A stretch of DNA of 64,000 nt from Njordibacter sp905182035 (GCF_047730075.1 NZ_CP159831.1:2790001-2854000); one strand, 5' to 3'. Positions 9,238 through 19,316 are shown, counted from the stretch's first letter. Made by a program: numbers and translations. The notes: a model not told the origin generated them from the sequence alone.

Positions 9238-9291
9238 GCAAAATCTATAAAAGCTTTAATTACAACTTTTGGCACAACACAGGACAAAATC

Positions 9292-10068
9292 ATGACGGTA
9301 TATTTTATTGGTTCAGGCCCAGGTGATCCAGAGCTAATGACCATCAAAGGTCAGCGCCTATTAGATGCGGCACCCGTGGTGCTTTTTGCAGGATCATTGA
9401 TCCCAGATGAAAATATGGAGACGGCTCGTTCACGCGGCGCCCTAGTAATAGACACTGCCGCCTTAGCACTGGATGCTCAGGTAGAGCTAATGGCCAATGC
9501 ACACGCCAAAGGCCAGCATGTGGCCCGCGTACACTCTGGGGACCCTTCTTTGTATGGTGCAACTGGCGAGCAAATGCGCCGCCTAGAAACATTGGATATT
9601 GATTACGAAATCATCCCAGGTGTAACCGCCTATTCTGCCTCGGCCGCATGGCTGGGCAAAGAGCTTACTTTGTCTGGCATTTCACAAACTGTCATTCTGA
9701 CCCGCTACGAAGGCAAAACCCCCTTTCCAGAGCGTGAGCGTTTGCCAGCACTGGCCGCCACAGGTGCTACCTTAGCTATACACTTGGGCGTCACTCGTAT
9801 TCACAAAATTGTGGAAGACCTACTACCTTTTTATGGAGAAGACTGCCCAGTAGCCGTGTGTTACCGCACCAGCTGGCCAGACCAAGACAAGGTGACAGGC
9901 ACCCTAGGTAATATAGTAGCTAAAGTGCGCGCGAAGAAATTTACCCGCACCGCATTGATCCTAGTCGGCCATGTGTTAGACGCTGAAAACTTTGATGATT
10001 CATACCTATATGATGAAAACAAAGCCCATATTTACCGCAAGAAAGATCATAATAAAAAGGTAGGTTAA
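9292..10068 (+). CDS. cobM: Precorrin-4 C11-methyltransferase
   Basis: A 258-aa CobM/CbiF methylase that methylates C11 of precorrin-4. It has IGSGPGDPELMT at residues 6-17, HSGDPSLYGA near 82-91, and IPGVTAYSASAA near 105-116. It is the last gene of the first cobalamin block; a probable terminator hairpin follows at 10113-10136 and the next gene is an unrelated exporter. Confidence 0.96.
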   Translation: MTVYFIGSGPGDPELMTIKGQRLLDAAPVVLFAGSLIPDENMETARSRGALVIDTAALALDAQVELMANAHAKGQHVARVHSGDPSLYGATGEQMRRLETLDIDYEIIPGVTAYSASAAWLGKELTLSGISQTVILTRYEGKTPFPERERLPALAATGATLAIHLGVTRIHKIVEDLLPFYGEDCPVAVCYRTSWPDQDKVTGTLGNIVAKVRAKKFTRTALILVGHVLDAENFDDSYLYDENKAHIYRKKDHNKKVG

Positions 10069-10112
10069 TTAAAGAGCCTTCAAAAAACAGATCAACGGCC
10101 TCTTCGTGAAGT

Positions 10113-10136
10113 AAAAAACCTATGAAGGGGGTTTTT
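10113..10136 (+). terminator. Probable rho-independent terminator after cobM
   Basis: AAAAACC (10114-10120) pairs with GGTTTTT (10130-10136) around a nine-base loop. The 3' arm is itself the T run. It lies 45 bases after the cobM stop and would end the chlD-cobM transcript before the exporter gene. The stem is AT-rich, so termination may be partial. Confidence 0.5.
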
Positions 10137-10175
10137 CGTTATTATATTTAACCCTATTGTTTCGTATGCAACGTT

Positions 10176-11417
10176 ATGTCTAACCAGCCCTCCACAACAA
10201 TGATACGTATTGGCATGGTTGAATTCATTTTCCTCATGGCATCATTGATGTCTGTGGTGGCTTTGTCCATCGACGCGGTGTTGCCTGCATTGGGTTTTAT
10301 GGCGCAGGAATTTAGCGTCGGCGGAAGTGAAATTCAATTGGTCATCACCAGCCTGTTTGCTGGCTTTGCCATAGGCCAACTCATATATGGCCCTGTCTCT
10401 GATCGTGTAGGACGATTACCTGGAATTTACGTGGGTTTTGCCTTCTTTATACTGGGCTGTATATTGGCGATGTCTGCACAATCTTTAGAGATGGTGCTTA
10501 TAGGCCGTTTTTTACAGGGTATAGGCGCATCTGGGCCACGCATTATGGTGTCGGCCATAGCGAGAGATTGTTTTAGCGGCCGGGCCATGGCGCGTATCAT
10601 GTCTCTGTCTGGCGCAATATTTATGATAGTGCCCATTTGTGCACCTATGCTAGGGCAAGTATTGCTTTGGTTTGGGCCCTGGCAAACCATTTTTGCCATG
10701 TACATTATCTTGGCGGTGTTGTTGTGCATCTGGACTTGGCTGCGGCTTGACGAAACACTAACCCACGAAAAACGCCGCTCCATTCACCCTAAAGTGCTGT
10801 GGGAGGCATTTGTCCTTGTACTAAGCAACCGTATTGCGGCGGGGTATACTTTAGTCAGTGGTTTGGTATTTGGTGGTTTTTTGGGATATTTAAGCTCCAG
10901 CCAGTGGCTATTCCAGAAAATTTACGACGTGGGAGATGCCTTCCCTCTATATTTTGGCGCCTTGGTATTTCCTAACTTAATTTCTTCCTACCTCAACGCT
11001 AAACTGGTCATACGTTGGGGCATGTTTAGGCTGGTACAACTAACTAACGTATTGGTTTTCATGGGTTCTTTAGGTCTGTACCTGTATGCCCAGTTTTACG
11101 CTGGTGTACCACCACTAATGCACACAATGGCTTTTTTGTTTGTGATTTTTTCTGGCATTGGTTTTCAGTTTGGCAATCTCAACGCGTTGGCCATGGAACC
11201 TTTGGGTCAGGTAGCTGGGATGGGCGCTTCTGTAGTTGGTGCTGGATCAATGTTCATTTCCATTCCTATTGGGGGTTTGATTGGCATGTCGCTAGATACA
11301 AATATTTTCCCAGTGGCCTTGGGCATGGCTGTTTGCTCACTGCTTTCTATGTTGGTGATGCACTGGGTACGGTTTGGTTTTGGTAAGCCCAAAGCTGGCG
11401 GTGGTGTGTCTAGCTAG
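10176..11417 (+). CDS. MFS drug/metabolite exporter, Bcr/CflA family
   Basis: A 413-aa membrane protein with about 12 hydrophobic segments. The TM1 motif LSIDAVLPAL is typical of Bcr/CflA transporters (DHA1 subfamily), and the major-facilitator motif A appears as YGPVSDRVGR near residues 71-80. It should sit in the inner membrane and export small molecules by proton antiport; the substrate is unknown. It separates two cobalamin gene blocks but has its own upstream terminator, so it may be a passenger. The GNAT relic downstream faces it. Confidence 0.88.
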   Translation: MSNQPSTTMIRIGMVEFIFLMASLMSVVALSIDAVLPALGFMAQEFSVGGSEIQLVITSLFAGFAIGQLIYGPVSDRVGRLPGIYVGFAFFILGCILAMSAQSLEMVLIGRFLQGIGASGPRIMVSAIARDCFSGRAMARIMSLSGAIFMIVPICAPMLGQVLLWFGPWQTIFAMYIILAVLLCIWTWLRLDETLTHEKRRSIHPKVLWEAFVLVLSNRIAAGYTLVSGLVFGGFLGYLSSSQWLFQKIYDVGDAFPLYFGALVFPNLISSYLNAKLVIRWGMFRLVQLTNVLVFMGSLGLYLYAQFYAGVPPLMHTMAFLFVIFSGIGFQFGNLNALAMEPLGQVAGMGASVVGAGSMFISIPIGGLIGMSLDTNIFPVALGMAVCSLLSMLVMHWVRFGFGKPKAGGGVSS

Positions 11418-11430
11418 GCTCGAAAGCTCA

Positions 11431-11697
11431 TTAGGACTCCTTAAATAAACCATTAACTGTATGATCCATAATACGTCCATTACGCTTCTCAGTATTGGTG
11501 ACTATGCCTTTCAAGGTCATACCAAGACGTTGCGCCACGGCTCTACTAGGCAAATTATATTCGACTGAAGTGAGTTGAACTTTCTCCATATATAATTCAT
11601 TAAATACTATGCTAATCAGATGCTTGCATACTTTCGTTATAATGCCATGGCCCTGTACTTACGCTCCTAACCAGCAGCCTATGTGTACTTGGATCAT
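11431..11697 (-). pseudogene. Decayed GNAT (RimJ/RimL-type) N-acetyltransferase
   Basis: The minus strand reads as the acetyl-CoA-binding half of a GNAT protein: IGCWLGA, an in-frame TAA (plus 11659-11661), VQGHGIITKV, then QLTSVEYNLPSRAVAQRLGM and TLKGIVTNTEKRNG, ending in TAA at 11431-11433. The order IGxWLG, QGxGI, NxxSRAVAxxLGM is the classic RimJ/RimL arrangement. The stop falls where the family normally has an acidic residue just before QGxG, and the N-terminal third is missing. It therefore looks dead. It fills most of the gap between the exporter and cobW. Confidence 0.75.
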
Positions 11698-11849
11698 GAG
11701 AACTGCTCAAGCAGCTCTACCCACTTGAAAAAAGCGTCGCGTTATGGATAGTTTATGCCCAGAGAAGGCTGATTTTAGTGGCTTTTTGTGACAAAATGAC
11801 GGCAATTTCCTACACCCTTTTAGCACCCAATTAAGCACAAGGTTATCCC

Positions 11850-12953
11850 ATGCAACTGAAAAAAATCCCCGCTACTGTTGTCACCGGTTTTCTAGGCAGT
11901 GGCAAGACCACTTTATTGTCTAATGTATTGCGTCAGGTGTCTGGCGGTAAAGATCCTAAACGTATTGCCGTGATCGTTAACGAATTTGGCGAACTAGACA
12001 TTGATGCTGATTTATTACGTAATTGCCCGTTAGATTGTGATGACGATGGCGAAACACCATCCAGCACTCAACAGGGCATTTACGAACTAGCCAACGGCTG
12101 CATTTGCTGCACCGTAGAAGAAGAGTTCTTGCCGGTAATGTTAGAATTAGTTAAGCGTCGTGATGACATTGACCACATTCTTATTGAAACCAGTGGCTTA
12201 GCGTTACCAAAGCCACTGGTACAAGCCTTTAACTGGCCAGAAATTAAGAAATACTTCACTGTTGATGCGGTCATCACCGTGATTGATGGCCCAGCTGTTG
12301 CTGCCGGCCGCTTTGCCCACGATACAGAACAGGTGCAAGCCCAACGTTTAGCCGATGAAAGCCTTAACCATGATCCTGATTTGGCCGAGTTACTTGATGA
12401 CCAATTGAGTGCCGCAGACCTAGTCATCGTGTCCAAGAGCGATATTCTGTCTGACCAAGAGCGCAGCCAAGTAGAGCAGGTGATTGCCACTAAAGTACCC
12501 ACCTCTGTGAAGACAGCTTACATTGGCCAAAAGGAAGACGGTACCAGTGATGCGTCTATCGAATTAGTAATGGGCTTAGAAGCTGCTGCAGAAGACCGTA
12601 TTGAAGCTGTACACACTCACCACGATCATCACCATGACCATGGTGGCCATCACGAACATGCCCATGACCACTTTGACTCCTGCGTCATTCATTTAGGTGA
12701 AGTTGACGGTGAGCAATTACAGGTAGCGTTAGCGGAATTACTTTCTAACCAGCAAATATACCGCGCTAAAGGTTTTGCAGCCTTGCCTAACAAACCTATG
12801 CGTCAAGTGATTCAGGCCGTTGGTCAGCGCTTAGAAAGCCATTTTGACCGTTTGTGGACTACCGACGAAGCGCGCCGTACCTCCTTAGTGATGATCGGCA
12901 AACATTTACATGTTGACGAACTCACTAGCGCTCTAAAAGTCGCTGAGGTTTAA
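11850..12953 (+). CDS. cobW: CobW-family zinc/cobalt-linked GTPase
   Basis: A 367-aa G3E-family GTPase. The Walker A motif GFLGSGKTT is at residues 13-21, the metal-binding GCICC at 83-87, ETSG at 113-116 and SKSD (guanine specificity) at 195-198. A His/Asp-rich loop at 255-274 holds more than ten histidines. CobW-clade G3E proteins are thought to deliver metal to client enzymes; directly upstream of cobN, cobalt delivery to the chelatase is the natural inference. It starts the second cobalamin block, ten bases before cobN. I see no riboswitch in front of it. Confidence 0.95.
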   Translation: MQLKKIPATVVTGFLGSGKTTLLSNVLRQVSGGKDPKRIAVIVNEFGELDIDADLLRNCPLDCDDDGETPSSTQQGIYELANGCICCTVEEEFLPVMLELVKRRDDIDHILIETSGLALPKPLVQAFNWPEIKKYFTVDAVITVIDGPAVAAGRFAHDTEQVQAQRLADESLNHDPDLAELLDDQLSAADLVIVSKSDILSDQERSQVEQVIATKVPTSVKTAYIGQKEDGTSDASIELVMGLEAAAEDRIEAVHTHHDHHHDHGGHHEHAHDHFDSCVIHLGEVDGEQLQVALAELLSNQQIYRAKGFAALPNKPMRQVIQAVGQRLESHFDRLWTTDEARRTSLVMIGKHLHVDELTSALKVAEV

Positions 12954-12962
12954 CCACTCACC

Positions 12963-15900
12963 ATGCATTTGCTCGCAGCCCAACCTGGTGGCTTTGTTGA
13001 AGAAGAGGGCATCATCGACCTAGGTCAAGATCCTGCTAAAGTAGTGATCTTGGCTGCCGCCGATACTAGCCTTGCTATGCTGGCCACTGCAGCTGAACAA
13101 CTCGGTGAAGAGCTACCATCCATCCGTTTGGCAAATTGGAGTCACCTGCTAAAACCTGCTGCTTTTGACCTTTATGAGCACAAGGTGTTGGAGCAAGCAG
13201 AATTAGTTATGGTGTCATTGCTAGGTGGCGCGAGCTATTGGAATTATGGTTTTCAACGTCTTCAAGCGTGGCAGCAGGCCAAACCTAACCGTCACCTTAT
13301 ATTGGTGCCTGGGGACGATGCCCCGGACCCTGAGCTAACACTAGCTAGTTCCTGTGAGCCTGCTTCGTGCCAACTTGTATGGCAGTACTTACGCCAAGGT
13401 GGTGTGAGTAACGGCATTAACTTGCTGCGCTATTTACTACAAGAGCTAAACCAAAATATACCAATAAACAAAAATCCAACATCAGCTTTACAGGCCAGCC
13501 AGCCCCAATGGCAACCACCAGCTGAGCTGCCCCAAGCGTTGATTTATCAGCCAGGCGTAGCCCAAGCTAGCTTAATGGGTTGGCAAAAGCAGACTATTAC
13601 ACAGGGTGTGCAACACGCACCCGTGGTAGCACTATTGTTTTATCGCAGCCATTTACAAAGTGGTAATACCCGCATGTTTGATGGCTTAATGGCCAGCTTG
13701 GTTGAGCAGGGTATGAACCCTATCGCCCTTGCTATTACCTCACTTAAAGACCCCCAAGCCTTGGCCTTGGTAAACCACACTTTAAAACAGTCAAACACTA
13801 AGCTGGTATTAAGCAGCTTGGGATTTGCCAGCAACAAGGTAGACGCGCCAAGTCTTAGCTCCGCGCCAACACAATTCAACTTGCCTATTGAAGGCGACAT
13901 CCCAGTTTTACAACTGGTGCTGTCCTCCACCACCAATGAGGCGTGGCGTGAGCATAAACAAGGTTTAAGATCCCGCGATATTGCCATGCAAGTGGTATTG
14001 CCAGAGATGGATGGCCATGTACTCACTCGTGCTATCAGCTTTAAGTCCATGGGTTACTACAGTAAACTATGCCAAATAAACCTTGTGGGGTACGAACTAG
14101 AGCCAGAAAGAGCACAGTTTGTAGCTCGCCTTGCTAAGGGTTATTGTAGCCTTGGTCATAAGGCTAATAACGACAAACGTATTGCCCTCATACTTGCAAA
14201 CTATCCCACCAAAGATGGCCGTATTGGTAATGGCGTAGGCTTAGATACGCCACAATCAGCCATTAACGTATTACAAGCTATGCAAGATGCAGGTTACGCC
14301 ATTGATACGGTACCGGAAAATGGTAATGCTTTAATTGAAACCCTATTGGAATCTGTCACTAACAACCCCAATACCTTGCATCATCTGCCTTGTTGGCAAA
14401 GTTTAGACGCCGCTGCATACTTAGAACATTTCTCTCAGCTACCCGAGGCCTGCCAACAAGCCGTATGGCAACGTTGGGGTAGCCCAGAGCAAGATCCTAA
14501 ATACCGCCAAGGACGCATTATGTTAGCGGGCTTACGCTTAGGTGAAACCTTTGTGGGCATTCAGCCAGCACGGGGTTATAACCTAGATTTAACGGCCAAC
14601 TACCACGACCCAGACCTAGTACCACCCCACAGTTATTTGGCCTTCTATTTTTGGTTGAGGCATGTTTACCAAGTAGACGCTGTAATCCATCTTGGTAAAC
14701 ACGGCAACCTCGAATGGCTGCCCGGCAAAGGTGTGGCGTTAAGTGATGAATGCTGGCCCGATGTGGCCCTCGGCCCCATGCCTCATTTTTACCCATTTAT
14801 AGTTAATGATCCAGGCGAAGGTGCCCAAGCTAAACGTCGCGCGCAGGGGGTGATCATTGATCACTTAATGCCCCCCATGGCCCGCGCTGAAACCTATGGC
14901 GAACTTGCAGATTTAGAAACCCTAGTGGACGAACTTTATCAAGCCGCAGGTTTAGATATGGGGCGTGAATTATGGCTAAGGGAACAAATTGTTGCCACCC
15001 TGGCTAGCAGTAATGTTAAACAAGAACTGGGGTTAACGGCCAACACCACCGAAAACGAAATGCTTGCCGAGCTTGATACCTATTTGTGCGACATTAAAGA
15101 AGCTCAAATTCGTAACGGTTTGCACGTTTTGGGTCAGTTGCCTGAAGATGACGAGCTCAGCGAAACCATTGTAGCGCTGCTGCGTTTACCCCGCGGCGAA
15201 GCCAACGAAGAGTGTGGCATTTTACACAACCTTGCCCTTGATCTAGGCCTCAAGGATTACAACCCTTTAGCCACCGAGGTTAGCCCTTGGCTTGGTGCTA
15301 AACCTCAGTTGTTAGCTCAGCAAGGTGACGGCGTATGGCGTTCCAGCATGGACACAAGAGAGCGCCTTGAATTATTAGCACTAAGCTTAGTTAATGAGTA
15401 CTTACTTTCTCCAAAGAACAATGAAATAAGAATTTTAACGACAACCCTCCCACGTATAAGCCAACAATTAGCCTACGCTAAAAACACAATTTTAGTCGCT
15501 TTAGAAGACAGCGCTGTGCGCGAAACCCAAGCCCTTATTCAAGGCTTAGCAGGCCAAGCCGTAGAGCCTGGCCCTAGTGGCGCACCTACACGGGGCCGTT
15601 TAGATACCTTACCTACAGGGCGTAATTTCTTTTCTTTAGACAACCGTAGTGTACCGTCTGCAGCAGCATGGGCTTTAGGCCAACGCTCAGCCCAAGCCCT
15701 TATTGAACGGCACTTACAAGAGCACGGCGACTACCCTACCCAACTTGGTTTATCTGTTTGGGGCACCGCCACCATGCGCACCGGCGGCGATGACATTGCC
15801 CAAGCGTTTGCCTTAATGGGTATCAAGCCTATTTGGGCTCCTGGCTCGCAGCGGGTAACCGATTTTGAAATCATTCCTGCCATGCAATTAGGCCGTCCCC

Positions 15901-16838
15901 GTGTGGACGTTACCCTGCGCGTATCTGGGTTTTTTCGTGATGCTTTCCCTAATGTCATGAAGTTGTATGATGCTGCTGTGCAGGCCCTAGCCACCTTTGA
16001 TGAGCCAGGTTCCAGCGCCAATAACGGCAATACTATACGCCAAAATGTTGAACAGCGACAAGCAGAACTAGAGGCTCAAGGCGTCAGCGCTGCCGACGCT
16101 AAACGTCAAGCCAGCTATCGTGTTTATGGTAGTAAACCTGGTGCCTATGGTGCGGGATTACAGGGCCTTATAGATGAACGTTGTTGGGCTGAACGCGTGG
16201 ACCTTGCCGACGCGTACCTCAACTGGGGTGGCTACGCCTATGGCAATCAAACAGGTGATGGTGTGGCAGCCCATGAGGATTTTAAACACCGCTTGAGTCA
16301 GTTAGAGGTGGTGGTGCAAAACCAAGACAACCGCGAACACGACCTATTGGATTCCGATGACTACTACCAGTTTCAAGGCGGCATGACTAACGCAGTCACC
16401 AGCCTTAGTGGCCAAGCCCCTGCGGTGTACCATAGTGATCACAGTAACCCTAGCGTACCCAAAATTCGTACTCTTAAAGAGGAGCTAAATCGTGTACTGC
16501 GCTCTCGTGTGCTCAACCCTAAATGGATTAGCGCCATGCAACGCCACGGATACAAGGGTGCTTTTGAAATGGCGGCGAGTGTTGACTATCTATTTGCTTA
16601 CGATGCCACCACGGATTTAATTGCTGATTACCAATATCAACAGGTCAGTGATGCTCTAATTTTTGAAGCCAATAACCAACAATTTATGCGCGACAATAAC
16701 CCTGCCGCCTTAGAAGAGATGACCGAACGACTGTTAGAAGCTTGCCAGCGTGGAATGTGGCAACAACCAGGCGCACATCAACAGGCCTTACAAGATTTGC
16801 TGTTAGACTTAGACCAGCAAAAGGAATCCGCGTCATGA
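12963..16838 (+). CDS. cobN: Cobaltochelatase large subunit CobN
   Basis: A 1291-aa protein of full CobN/BchH length. The central block carries HLGKHGNLEWLPGKG near residues 578-592 and PNRHLI-type segments earlier; the C-terminal third has ALGQRSAQ, YGSKPGAYGAGL and WGGYAYG. It is the porphyrin-binding catalytic subunit for ATP-driven cobalt insertion into hydrogenobyrinic acid a,c-diamide, working with an AAA+ pair (the ChlD-like protein at 2-1090 plus a ChlI presumably upstream). The 3' end overlaps cobQ as ATGA. Its presence implies late cobalt insertion. Confidence 0.97.
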   Translation: MHLLAAQPGGFVEEEGIIDLGQDPAKVVILAAADTSLAMLATAAEQLGEELPSIRLANWSHLLKPAAFDLYEHKVLEQAELVMVSLLGGASYWNYGFQRLQAWQQAKPNRHLILVPGDDAPDPELTLASSCEPASCQLVWQYLRQGGVSNGINLLRYLLQELNQNIPINKNPTSALQASQPQWQPPAELPQALIYQPGVAQASLMGWQKQTITQGVQHAPVVALLFYRSHLQSGNTRMFDGLMASLVEQGMNPIALAITSLKDPQALALVNHTLKQSNTKLVLSSLGFASNKVDAPSLSSAPTQFNLPIEGDIPVLQLVLSSTTNEAWREHKQGLRSRDIAMQVVLPEMDGHVLTRAISFKSMGYYSKLCQINLVGYELEPERAQFVARLAKGYCSLGHKANNDKRIALILANYPTKDGRIGNGVGLDTPQSAINVLQAMQDAGYAIDTVPENGNALIETLLESVTNNPNTLHHLPCWQSLDAAAYLEHFSQLPEACQQAVWQRWGSPEQDPKYRQGRIMLAGLRLGETFVGIQPARGYNLDLTANYHDPDLVPPHSYLAFYFWLRHVYQVDAVIHLGKHGNLEWLPGKGVALSDECWPDVALGPMPHFYPFIVNDPGEGAQAKRRAQGVIIDHLMPPMARAETYGELADLETLVDELYQAAGLDMGRELWLREQIVATLASSNVKQELGLTANTTENEMLAELDTYLCDIKEAQIRNGLHVLGQLPEDDELSETIVALLRLPRGEANEECGILHNLALDLGLKDYNPLATEVSPWLGAKPQLLAQQGDGVWRSSMDTRERLELLALSLVNEYLLSPKNNEIRILTTTLPRISQQLAYAKNTILVALEDSAVRETQALIQGLAGQAVEPGPSGAPTRGRLDTLPTGRNFFSLDNRSVPSAAAWALGQRSAQALIERHLQEHGDYPTQLGLSVWGTATMRTGGDDIAQAFALMGIKPIWAPGSQRVTDFEIIPAMQLGRPRVDVTLRVSGFFRDAFPNVMKLYDAAVQALATFDEPGSSANNGNTIRQNVEQRQAELEAQGVSAADAKRQASYRVYGSKPGAYGAGLQGLIDERCWAERVDLADAYLNWGGYAYGNQTGDGVAAHEDFKHRLSQLEVVVQNQDNREHDLLDSDDYYQFQGGMTNAVTSLSGQAPAVYHSDHSNPSVPKIRTLKEELNRVLRSRVLNPKWISAMQRHGYKGAFEMAASVDYLFAYDATTDLIADYQYQQVSDALIFEANNQQFMRDNNPAALEEMTERLLEACQRGMWQQPGAHQQALQDLLLDLDQQKESAS

Positions 16839-18355
16839 CTAAGCCAACATTGATGGCACAGGACCCCCGTACCCTTATGGAGCAGAGCCCCCGCACCCTC
16901 ATGGTGCAAGGCACGACGTCCGACGCCGGCAAAAGTATTTTAGTAACGGCTCTGTGCCGCATATTGGCCCGTAAAGGCATTAAAGTGGCCCCTTTTAAGA
17001 GCCAAAACATGGCCCTTAACAGCGCTGTAACCGCCGATGGAGGGGAGATAGGCCGTGCTCAAGCCGTACAGGCCGAAGCTTGTTTTTTGCAGCCCGATGT
17101 ACGTATGAACCCTATTCTTCTCAAACCTAATAGCGATTTGGGTTCACAAGTGATCATACGTGGCAAAGCCATTGGCAACATGAAGGCAGTAGAATACCAC
17201 CAGCACAAGCCTAAGTTATTACAAGACGTGGTAACTGCCCATCAAGAGCTATTAGAAGAATTTGATCTAGTAATGGTAGAAGGTGCCGGCAGCCCTGCAG
17301 AAATTAATTTAAGGGAACATGACCTTGCCAATATGGGTTTTGCAGAAGCCGTAGACTGCCCCGTGATAATCGTTGCAGACATAGACCGTGGAGGTGTGTT
17401 TGCCCACCTATATGGCACCTATGAATTACTCAGCCCTAGCGAACAAGCCCGCACTCGTGGCTTTATTATTAACCGTTTCCGTGGTGATAAAACACTGTTG
17501 CAAGGTGGATTAGACTGGCTAGAAGAAAAAACCGGCAAACCCGTACTTGCTGTTTTACCTTATATCCACAATTTGCACATAGAAGCCGAAGACTCATTAG
17601 CCGTTGATCAGTTTTCTAAAAGCGATGACGGTCAGCACTTTAAAGTTGTTGTGCCTATTTATCCTAGGGCCAGCAATCATACAGATTTTGATGCCTTAAG
17701 AATGCACCCTCAAGTAGATTGTCAGCTACTAAGAGACGTACAAACCTTCAAGGGGGCAGACCTTATTATTCTGCCAGGCAGCAAGAATACTCGTGGTGAT
17801 TTAGCGTGGCTTAAAGAATCTGGCTGGGATGCCGTTATTAAACGTCATTTGCGTTTAGGTGGTAAAGTCATTGGTATTTGTGGTGGTTATCAAATGTTAG
17901 GCCAAGCCGTACACGACCCAGATGGCACAGAATCGAGCGCCGGCACCAGTGAAGGTTTAGGCCACTTGGCTATTGAAACCCTGTTACAAGGCGAAAAACA
18001 ATTACGCAATGTGCAAGGTCATTGGTTGAGTGAGGTCGGTGATATTCCAGTCACAGGTTATGAAATCCATGTGGGGCAAACTACTGGTAGTGATTTATTG
18101 CAGCCATTAATGCAGCTCAACACTGGTCCAGATGGCGCTCGCAATAGCGAAGACACTGTTATGGGTAGCTATGTACATGGGTTATTTGATGAACCAAAGC
18201 TGCTGGAGCAATTATTACAATGGGCTGGTTTAGAGCAAACACAAGCATTTGATTATCCTGCCTTAAGGGCAGCACAGATTGAACGTTTGGCTGATGAAGT
18301 GGAAGTGGAGCTGCCGATAGAGAAAATTTTCAACATCATGCAGGGCCCCTTGTAA
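16835..18355 (+). CDS. cobQ: Cobyric acid synthase
   Basis: A 506-aa CobQ/CbiP enzyme that amidates four side chains of adenosylcobyrinic acid a,c-diamide with glutamine. An N-terminal ATPase domain has GTTSDAGKS at residues 26-34; a C-terminal glutamine amidotransferase domain has GICGGYQMLG (nucleophile Cys349) and a SYVHGLF His motif near 450. I chose ATG 16835 because it overlaps the cobN stop as ATGA. The first 25 residues contain a tandem near-repeat (PRTLMEQS then PRTLMVQG) ahead of the normal family start LMVQGTTSDAGKS, so an ATG near 16901 is an alternative. Confidence 0.96.
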   Translation: MTKPTLMAQDPRTLMEQSPRTLMVQGTTSDAGKSILVTALCRILARKGIKVAPFKSQNMALNSAVTADGGEIGRAQAVQAEACFLQPDVRMNPILLKPNSDLGSQVIIRGKAIGNMKAVEYHQHKPKLLQDVVTAHQELLEEFDLVMVEGAGSPAEINLREHDLANMGFAEAVDCPVIIVADIDRGGVFAHLYGTYELLSPSEQARTRGFIINRFRGDKTLLQGGLDWLEEKTGKPVLAVLPYIHNLHIEAEDSLAVDQFSKSDDGQHFKVVVPIYPRASNHTDFDALRMHPQVDCQLLRDVQTFKGADLIILPGSKNTRGDLAWLKESGWDAVIKRHLRLGGKVIGICGGYQMLGQAVHDPDGTESSAGTSEGLGHLAIETLLQGEKQLRNVQGHWLSEVGDIPVTGYEIHVGQTTGSDLLQPLMQLNTGPDGARNSEDTVMGSYVHGLFDEPKLLEQLLQWAGLEQTQAFDYPALRAAQIERLADEVEVELPIEKIFNIMQGPL

Positions 18356-18356
18356 C

Positions 18357-19316
18357 ATGAGTTTGATTATCGCTATTGTGCTTGCCCTTGGCCTAGACTA
18401 TTGGTTAGGTGAACCTAAGCGGCTGCATCCTCTGGTAGGCTTTGGGAGTTTGGCTGATGGGCTGGAGAAGTGGTTCAATTCTGTAGAGGGATTGCCAGTG
18501 AAGCAACGTGACACGCTATTAAAATGCAAAGGCACGCTCGCATTAATCCTTGCCATCGGGCCTCTTAGTTTTGCCGCTTATAGCCTAGAGCACACGTTAG
18601 CTAGTAACGAGGCATTATCACCACTTTTTGCTGCCGTGGTGTTGTATTTGGCGATTGGCTGGCGCAGTTTAATTCAGCACGCCAAAGCTATATCTGCGCC
18701 CCTATATGAAGGTGATTTAATCACAGCCCGGGTTGCAGTGAGTCATATCGTAAGCCGCGACACTCAAGACTTGAATGAGCAGGAAATCGCCAAAGCAGCC
18801 ACAGAGTCGGTGCTTGAGAACGGTGCTGATGCGTTATTTGCAGCCCTGTTTTGGTTTATTGTCGCCGGTGTCCCAGGTGTGGTTATTTATCGTCTCAGCA
18901 ACACCTTAGATGCCATGTGGGGTTATAAAAACCCACGTTTTCTGCACTTTGGTTGGGCTGCTGCACGTTTCGATGATTTACTTAATTTTATTCCCGCCCG
19001 CCTCACCGCCCTGGCTTACACCCTGTGTGGCAGCATTAACGGACAAACCCAAAACGCATGGCGAAGCTGGCGCCAACAGGCTGGCACTTGGAAAAGTCCT
19101 AACGCTGGGCCAGTAATGGCAGCTGGTGCGGGGGCAATAGGCGTGGAGCTGGGTGGCAGTGCCCTATATCATGGCCAAAACCAACATCGCCCTCCCCTCG
19201 GTTCAGGCAGTGCACCCATGGCTGCAAGCATTGATGATGCCTGCAATCTAGTGCACTACAGCCTAGCACTTTGGCTAGCCGTTATATGTTTGCTCGCTGT
19301 TATGGGTGCTGTTTAA
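18357..19316 (+). CDS. cobD: Adenosylcobinamide-phosphate synthase
   Basis: A 319-aa CobD/CbiB integral membrane protein that joins the aminopropanol (phosphate) arm to cobyric acid. The family signatures are DYWLGEPKRLHPLVGFG at residues 13-29, SRDTQDL near 138-144, and ATESVLENGADALFAALFW near 155-173. Several hydrophobic helices place it in the inner membrane. It starts one base after the cobQ stop, and its stop shares a base with the cobC ATG. Confidence 0.95.
   Translation: MSLIIAIVLALGLDYWLGEPKRLHPLVGFGSLADGLEKWFNSVEGLPVKQRDTLLKCKGTLALILAIGPLSFAAYSLEHTLASNEALSPLFAAVVLYLAIGWRSLIQHAKAISAPLYEGDLITARVAVSHIVSRDTQDLNEQEIAKAATESVLENGADALFAALFWFIVAGVPGVVIYRLSNTLDAMWGYKNPRFLHFGWAAARFDDLLNFIPARLTALAYTLCGSINGQTQNAWRSWRQQAGTWKSPNAGPVMAAGAGAIGVELGGSALYHGQNQHRPPLGSGSAPMAASIDDACNLVHYSLALWLAVICLLAVMGAV

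Noticed and set aside
11698..11849. B12 riboswitch in front of cobW
   Set aside because: Neither the CCCCGCAAC core nor the B12 box is present on either strand.
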